Assembly: GCA_025765615.1 (NCBI GenBank)
Contig: JAIVFJ010000028.1
Span: 310,001-374,000, forward strand
Direction of reading: 5' to 3'
Source of the DNA: Zopfochytrium polystomum
Taxonomy: Eukaryota; Chytridiomycota; Chytridiomycetes; Chytridiales; Chytridiaceae
DNA length: 64,000 nt
Program-made: the position numbers and the translations under genes
Shown here: positions 57,701 to 64,000 of the stretch, one piece after another
Layout of the letters: each line of letters begins with the position of its first letter
Numbering within the stretch: the stretch's first letter is position 1
Notes under the pieces: generated by a model
The model's database searches: none
Told to the model about the DNA's origin: nothing
The model's input: the letters and a program-made list of their open reading frames with translations, nothing else

Positions 57701-60700
57701 AACGTTCTGTGCAAGCGTCGATCCGCGGATCCGCCGCCAGCAAAAGCCAGCTGTCTTCAAGGCGGAGTTTGCGAGTGTCGGCCTCACACGACACTCAAAC
57801 TAAAGGCGCTCCCCAGGAGGCCTCTGACGCTCAGGAGACTGGCCCAACGAATCCCGCTGCCGCTGGACAGTCCACCGCTTCGCGGGAACACAGTGTTGGC
57901 GGCCAGGCTCCTCCGTCAGACATTCAGCTTTCCCGACCAGGTTCGGGCAGTGGATCCTCTACGAACAGGAGCGGGAGCCAGACCATCTCCAACCAGAGTT
58001 TGCGATCCAAATCGGAAACACTCTCCCTTACACCTGCGCTGGACCACACCACAGCGGAGGGCTTTGGTCATGATGTCGCAGAAAAATTCTCGCGTCAGAG
58101 CTCATCGCGACACTTCACTCCAAACTTATCGGCCGCACTTCTGCCAAACGGAGTCGATGGCCAATGCGGTCCGGCACCAGACGAGAAACCTCCGCGAGAG
58201 ACATCTGCCAGTGCATCCCCTTCGCACACTTCCAGGCAGGCCTCACGAGCAGCGGCAGCGGCCCACGAGATACCCCTGCCGCAAAGCCGGAGTGGGAGCT
58301 CAGCGACAGTGCTGGTTGCACAAACGGGAGACTCACCTCGGCTTTCCACTCCCAACGTGTCCAAGGGGTTCAGTACGTCCAGTTTGCCTGCAGAGCGCAA
58401 AGTGGAAAGCCAGTCCCAGAGCGAAGAGTCTGGTCCAATTATCTCACACGATAAGGCGAGCTCCTTGCACCTCGGTTCTGCTTCTGTTGCAGCAGATCAG
58501 CTGTCCAGACAGGACCAAGTTGGCGAGAACGCTGTCTCTTCAGTCCAATCAGATCCTACCGCTGAGACCTCGGCCATCGACACTTTATCGCTCAGCTCTC
58601 GCACAGCATTGACAGGCAATGAGCGGCGGGGCTCAAAGCCTGTAGGTTCGACTTCACAGCTCGGCTCTCGTGCAAGCTTATCGCAGTCTGTCCAGAGCAG
58701 CAGCAAAGAGAAAGGCGATGAGTCTTCTTTCAAATCACTTGGTGGCAGTAACAGCAAGATTGCACCCTCTGGGGAGAATATTGCATCGAAGCGGCCTGAT
58801 GCGTCTACTGGCCATGACTTGGGTTCAGCGGACGATGTGAAAAGCATAAAGACCAGGATGGAAGCGAATACGTCCACAGATGCTTCCTTCGATGACCATG
58901 AGCGAACCAGCACGAAGGTTGGCACACGAACTCAATCAGCAGCCAATATCTCTTCATCTCCTCTCGAAATCGTCGACAGGCGAAATGAGGGAAGCAAAGC
59001 TGGATCAGGAAGATCACCATCGCGAGAGGAAACGGTACAAGCTGAGAATAGTGCCGTGGCTAGTGCCTCTCGCGCTCCGTCCGAAGCTTTTGCAAGCCAA
59101 ATACACTCAAAGCAAAGCTCGCTGGCTGGATTTGCGCAACGTGATGGCAGCGTGCGCAATAGTTCTCTCTCTGGCACGGGAATTAACCCAGTCAAAACAG
59201 TTGAAGGGACGGCGCTTGATCAACCACGTTCACCTGTACATAGGAGCACTAACATGATCACTGATGGTAATTCTCACCGCGATCAAAAAGGAGCTTCGCG
59301 CCAATCATCAGCAGGATCCGTCGAGCATCTTGAATCTGCGGTGCCAACTGAAGATAGTCGTTCGAAAGTTGCATCTCTGCCACTGTCGGTCAAGAATTCA
59401 GCGGAGATAATTTCGCGTAGGTCCAATGAGGAAGTAGAGCGAGGGCATGATAACTCCGTTCAGGAAACTTTGTCAAGCAATCTGGGAAAAGCAGATAGCA
59501 ACGCTGGGCTCAAATCACCATTGGGAGCACAGCTACGAGACCAAGGAGGCGATGCTGGCGGTGCTGACCATGACCATACGTCCCCTTCCCAGTCGAGCCA
59601 TTGGCGCGGCGCTGGGGAAGAGCCGACTGGCCGTCCCTCCACTCGAAACTCGACCTCGATGATTGCTGGAGCTGATCCAAAAATTGCAGAGGAATCCGAT
59701 GAGGCTGAAAGGCAGTATTCCGCCGTCGTTCCACCAACACGACCAGGCTCTATGATCGACGGCCACCACGTGGATCGCGATACCCAGCACATGGATCTTG
59801 CCTCGCACCTTCGCGATTCTTCCTTTGCGATGCATACACTTCTTTCAGCGGCTCCTTCGCTACCAGGAGATTTGCCTGGTGAAACAGGTTTGGCTGAGGA
59901 CTTGGGCTCGGAAACTCCTTCGCAGCAGACTTCACATCACTCCAAAGCCGCGTCCCAGCACATACTCTCGTCTCAAAGCCGCCTCACTTTCGACCAAGGC
60001 CTGTCCAGTGATGCTCGTCCTCCGACGCAACCATCCTCCCGCCGCTCAAGCGTGAGGACAACATCTTCCCGGAATGATTCGGCTTTCACACACAGCCGCG
60101 GTTTGGACGAAATGCAGCGGGGTATTCCATCGAGGCTATCAGTAAAAGAGCCGCCGCCAGAGCTAAATAAGGAGCGGCGAATATCTTTCGATGAAACCGC
60201 TCCAGCACAAAGTGCAGAGCGCCTTGCAGGTACCACCGACGGACTCGCTGCAGATGTGGTGACCACTGCAGACAACTCGGGGACCCCGATTGAACACCCG
60301 ACAGTTGAATCCACCCGCAGCTTGAAAGAGTCGCAGGCATTACTCGCAAAGCGAACTGAGTCGATTCCACTTCAGCTCGATCGCGAAGAGCTTCAACCGA
60401 CGGGAAGGTCTGCCACCGAGCTCAAAAGTAAAGGTTCCGCCAGCCAGCCTGATCTGGGGTCGTCTCGATCTCGTGCGACCCAATCTCATTCTGGGACACC
60501 CAAGCCCGGCCCTTCGTCGGTGACGGTTCGGTCGTCGGCGTCACTGTTAGTGCGCAGTGCAACTGCGAGCACCCGACAGCTGGATTCCGGTGGCAAGGAG
60601 CGCGGCTCGGAATCAAAAGATGGCGAGCTGTCGACTGGCACAAAGCAGGCCTCGCGAAGGTCCTCCGGCGCCGTGCCGAGCGAATCCTTTGGGTCTCCAA

Positions 60701-63700
60701 CTCAATTGGAGCAGGATGGCGCACCTGGTTTCGCCGCATCGAGTTCCACCCTTTCGGCTCAAGGAGTTCGAGACGCCCATAATAGCCCAGCGACCGCAGA
60801 CCAGCAACCTGAGAAGTCGTCCACCGTCGACCTTGTCGGTGGGAACGGTGAGGCAGCTGGTGAGATGAATTCCACGTCGAGAGAGTCGGTCAACGAACCG
60901 AATACGAATACTTCCGGAAGGGTGCTGGGCATCGAGACCCAGGCGACGCGGAAGAGCGAAAGCTGGCAGATGCGCTCCGCGTCGATTCGGCAAGAGTCGA
61001 TGAGAGGCGACAGTGAGGTTGCAGCGAAGGTGGCAGCGGGGTCGGACTCTTCGCTGCCCAACGACACCGTTGTTGCACGAGCGGAACCGACCGCTCGACG
61101 GATGTCTCAGCCGGAGCAATCGCGAGAGGTGCCCGAGCAGCTGACCTCCGCTTTTGCCAGAAGCGCCGGCTCGTTGCGACCAGATTCCGCAGTGATCTCC
61201 GGCCCACCGGGGCCAGAGGACACTTACACTGATGCGACCACGGCTCCTTCCCAAGGCCTGTCGCCGGCACCATCGAACAAAGCGATTCCACAATCGAAGG
61301 ACGAATCGCAGGCCGGGGTCGAGCCGTCGAGTGACATCAACTACGCAAACGAGTCCGATCCTATTTTCGCTGAAGTGACAAACCCGGCTGACAATAATGC
61401 GAAAGCTCCGTCCACGCGCGGCTCCGTTGCATTGGTGCGTGGTGCGACGCAGTCAATCTCGGAGGGGCTCCCCACCGACTTCGAGGACGGCGTTAGCTCA
61501 TCCGCTTTGAGGATGGCCGAAGCTCCCACAAGCCTTCAAGATTCACTGCTGCCGGAAGAGGAGACGACCATGGTCCGCAACGTATCTGCAGTGGGAGATA
61601 TGGCTGGTAGCACCCCGCATGTCTGGCTTCCGATGCTGCCTTCCAGCAACGTGGACGTCTGGCCGAGGGTGGACAGCTCGGAAGGAGAGAAGGGCTCGAC
61701 CGCTGAGATGACGGTCGTGACTGTGGTGGCGACCAGCACGGCAAGGACGGACTCGGTGAAGGTCGACGAGATGGGGGCGGAAGTGGTGGAAGAGTCGAAG
61801 GTGCCATCTCGTGGTACATCCGTGACGGCAACTGCAGCACAGCCACCAATAACTGAGACCATAGGGAGCGGTGAAGAAAATGCAACTGCACACACTGTTG
61901 TAAGCCCTGACACCGCTGGCGCCTATTTGGTCTCTTCGCGTGGTGAAGCTGCAGGAGCAAACTCTGACGACGCCCAGCAAGTGGATGCAGACCCCAAATC
62001 CTCCCATGTTTCTACGTCCGAAACTGAGAATGAAGGAAAGATTTCACGCGAGGGCGAATCTCTGGATGAAGGAAAGATTCCTCCCGAGGAAGTGACTGCA
62101 GTGTCCGTTAAGGGAAGACTTCAATCGCTTACAGCAATCGCACTTGCGAAGGCTCTACCCGCGTCGACACCAGAAATTGTGACCTCCAAAGCCGATATTT
62201 TTGCTGCCACTGCAGGGCTAGCGTTCGGGGATGATGATTTAGTTGGGAGACAACAATCGGCGGCGACAACTGAACCGAAGCAAGACAACGGGCAACCTTC
62301 GACCCACACATCACAGACCCTGATGGACTCAAGCGGTTATCGACGGACATCAGAGTCGTCCGGCGCACAGACTTTACAAACTTCGCAGACGATTGCCGCG
62401 GCTGGGGCTCGAGCGGCAGTGCCAGCGTCGGAGTCGGTGAAGAGATCCGGCACTCCCAGCATCAGCGGACGGTCCCTCCGTGCTTCGGCAAGCCGCATTC
62501 ACTCGACCGCTGCCTCTGTCCAGAGCGCCGCATCCAAGGCAGCGACGCCACGCGCACAGTCGACAGCAGACGCAGTGCCGGCCGCTGACGGTTCCAGCCG
62601 CAACGGTTCTGCCAGCGACGGCACCGGAGTGGCGCCAAGTGCATTTAACGGTCGTGTGGCATCGGTGAAAGACTCGCGTGACACGACGATCGTCTCCGCC
62701 GACGACGGAGCGAAGACAATCGCTCAGCGATCGCAGTCGCTGGCGGCTGATGGCGGCTTTCCCATGCTCGCGTCCGACGAGACTGCAGCGGCAGAGAGTC
62801 TCTCGTCGCTGCGAGGAGTGTCGCACGCGGGCGGAGAGGCAGCGGGGTCGCCGGTGGCGGGAGAGTCAAAGAGAAAGTTGGCTGCCGGGACGCCGATAAT
62901 GGCCAAGTCGACATCAGCAACGCCCAGGGCGGCAGTGTCGGCGGCGGCTAGCAGGTCGGGATCGGTGCGCGGCGGCAGCGGCGGTGGTGGTACACCCGTC
63001 AGACCGCGCTCCCGAGCAACGTCGATACGGGCCTCGCGTACTATCGCTGAGCCTGTGGCAACGAGTGCGTCGCAGTTCTTACTGGCAACTCCGCCTTCGG
63101 CAGAACTGGACGGTGCGGGGGCCAGTCCAGCGGTAAAGGCAGTGTTGAGTGGGACGGAAGACGGGGGTGTGGCAATCACCAACACGGCAACAAAGAGGGT
63201 GGGTTCTGGGTCAGCGACGCCGCGCCGAAGCGCGACGGTGGGGGAAAAGTTTGCGATCGAGCAGAGTATTGGTGGTGGGCGACACCGCACGTCCATGCCG
63301 GTGCTTTCGTCCCAAGGGCGTCCTGGAGCAGTTGTGGAGCAGACTATGATGGTGGATGCACCCAGGCTGCGGTCACGCCAGGGGTCTCATGGCTCGGGTG
63401 GTCGGGCGTCGAGACCTGCGACGCCGGACGCTCGAAAGTCGAGCAGAACTAGCAGTCTAAGCCGGGACGACGCGGGACCCGTTGGCAGTGGAGGGAGCGG
63501 CGTCGTGGGGAGCTGGAAAAACTCGAAAAGGGGTTCGGTAAACGGTGTCGGCCAAGACGGCGGTGGTGAAAGGATGCGGTCGCGTGCACCGTCAGCGACA
63601 TCGACATCAAGCAATGGTAAGTTGCCCCAACCGCCAGGGAGAAGACGAAGGGCCGATTCTAACTGTTCTCTTCACCGTCGCGGTTTCACCAGCATTGCCG

Positions 63701-63982
63701 CAAAGCGCCTCGACCGCATCGCTTTCGCGCAAACCTACAGCTCCGCATGACGACCGAGCCGCTTCACCAAAGCAGCTCCCTGGCTCGATGGGGGCGAAAG
63801 GTGCAGAACCGGAGCTTCCCCCAAAGATTTCCCGCACAGCGTCGCGGGCATCGTCGTCCTTTTCGCCACTCCCGTCTCCCCTTATTATTGGAGCTAGGTC
63901 AGCGCTGGCTGGCTCATTGGCATCTACTCTCGCCGGAGGAGAGAAGAGCGGCAACGCTGTCGCCGACAGTGACTGGCAGTAG
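53102..63982 (+). CDS. Giant protein with ERICH3-like N-terminal block
   Basis: Nine exons: 53102-53454, 53841-53915, 54091-54175, 54269-54397, 54524-54592, 54818-55549, 55699-56907, 56985-63616, 63693-63982. After removing one G from the G7 tract 56216-56222 all phases close, giving about 3,190 aa. Residues 1-140 are Pro/Thr-rich then basic (PPKKKSQRAREREHD). Residues about 143-237 form the ordered core: YEPLLDPYLTDYFSCERVRN, HLVHLGLVEVDGRLVSPHEF, then a charged helix (DREQYEKRILKSQEER). From memory this follows the start of vertebrate ERICH3 (YN.L.D..L..YF...R+R.HL...GLI...GR++S..E+K.N). ERICH3 is a cilium-associated protein. PEYPDFLSTYPTTMWQTALL opens exon 6. The remaining ~2,700 residues are Ser, Thr, Ala and Gln rich with many RxxS and SR pairs and no recognisable fold; in-frame introns could hide in the 6.6-kb exon. 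Function is unknown. Confidence 0.75.
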
Positions 63983-64000
63983 GGCCGTGTTGTACTTTTT

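Overview
The window reads as nuclear DNA of a filamentous or zoosporic fungus. Coding exons are GC-rich and interrupted by many short introns, mostly 31-170 nt with GT(A/G)-AG borders. Intergenic DNA is full of (CT/GA)n, (CA)n and long homopolymers. The gene set is fungal: a PX-PH-RhoGAP protein of the Bem3 type, a Cdc50 flippase subunit, a PPxY alpha-arrestin, a DUF2433-like protein and Sen15. One very large protein carries an N-terminal block resembling animal ERICH3, a cilium-associated protein. That suggests a flagellated lineage such as a chytrid, but this is inference. All gene models are hand-made from splice sites and reading phase.

Layout. 0.3-5 kb: Pumilio (PUF) RNA-binding protein (+). 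6.4-8.3 kb: Cdc50/Lem3 (+). 8.3-10.8 kb: gene-poor DNA with a degraded repeat. 10.8-11.1 kb: possible 50-residue membrane protein (+). 11.4-15.3 kb: phosphoesterase-like plus RRM protein (-). 16.1-17.0 kb: Sen15 (-), divergent from an XRCC4-type NHEJ protein at 17.1-19.3 kb (+). 20.6-24.5 kb: Bem3-like RhoGAP (-), divergent from an unrecognised Ser/Thr-rich protein at 25.8-28.5 kb (+). 31.2-33.0 kb: bHLH factor (-). 33.6-39 kb: repeat island. 39.4-46.3 kb: giant alpha-arrestin (+). 46.3-51.5 kb: second repeat island. 51.5-52.6 kb: four-EF-hand protein (+). 53.1-64.0 kb: giant ERICH3-like protein (+), complete in the window.

The two repeat islands hold the most unusual material. A family of short LTRs (353 and 307 bp) carries uninterrupted arrays of heat-shock elements about 110 bp upstream of a TATA box. 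One copy is inserted in opposite orientation inside another, and a third sits inside a ~1 kb dispersed repeat. Both insertions have 5-bp target-site duplications. The ~1 kb repeat has tRNA-like A and B boxes and occurs three times. A 1,455-bp LTR-like element with perfect 10-bp inverted ends abuts one copy.

Several long genes are open only if one base is removed from a short tract (C7 at 43746, G7 at 56216, a window at 22213-22242), and one needs a 2-bp change in a GA tract (14630). The corrected lengths restore phase exactly, which points to sequencing or assembly indels rather than real breaks. The genes do not form an obvious pathway.
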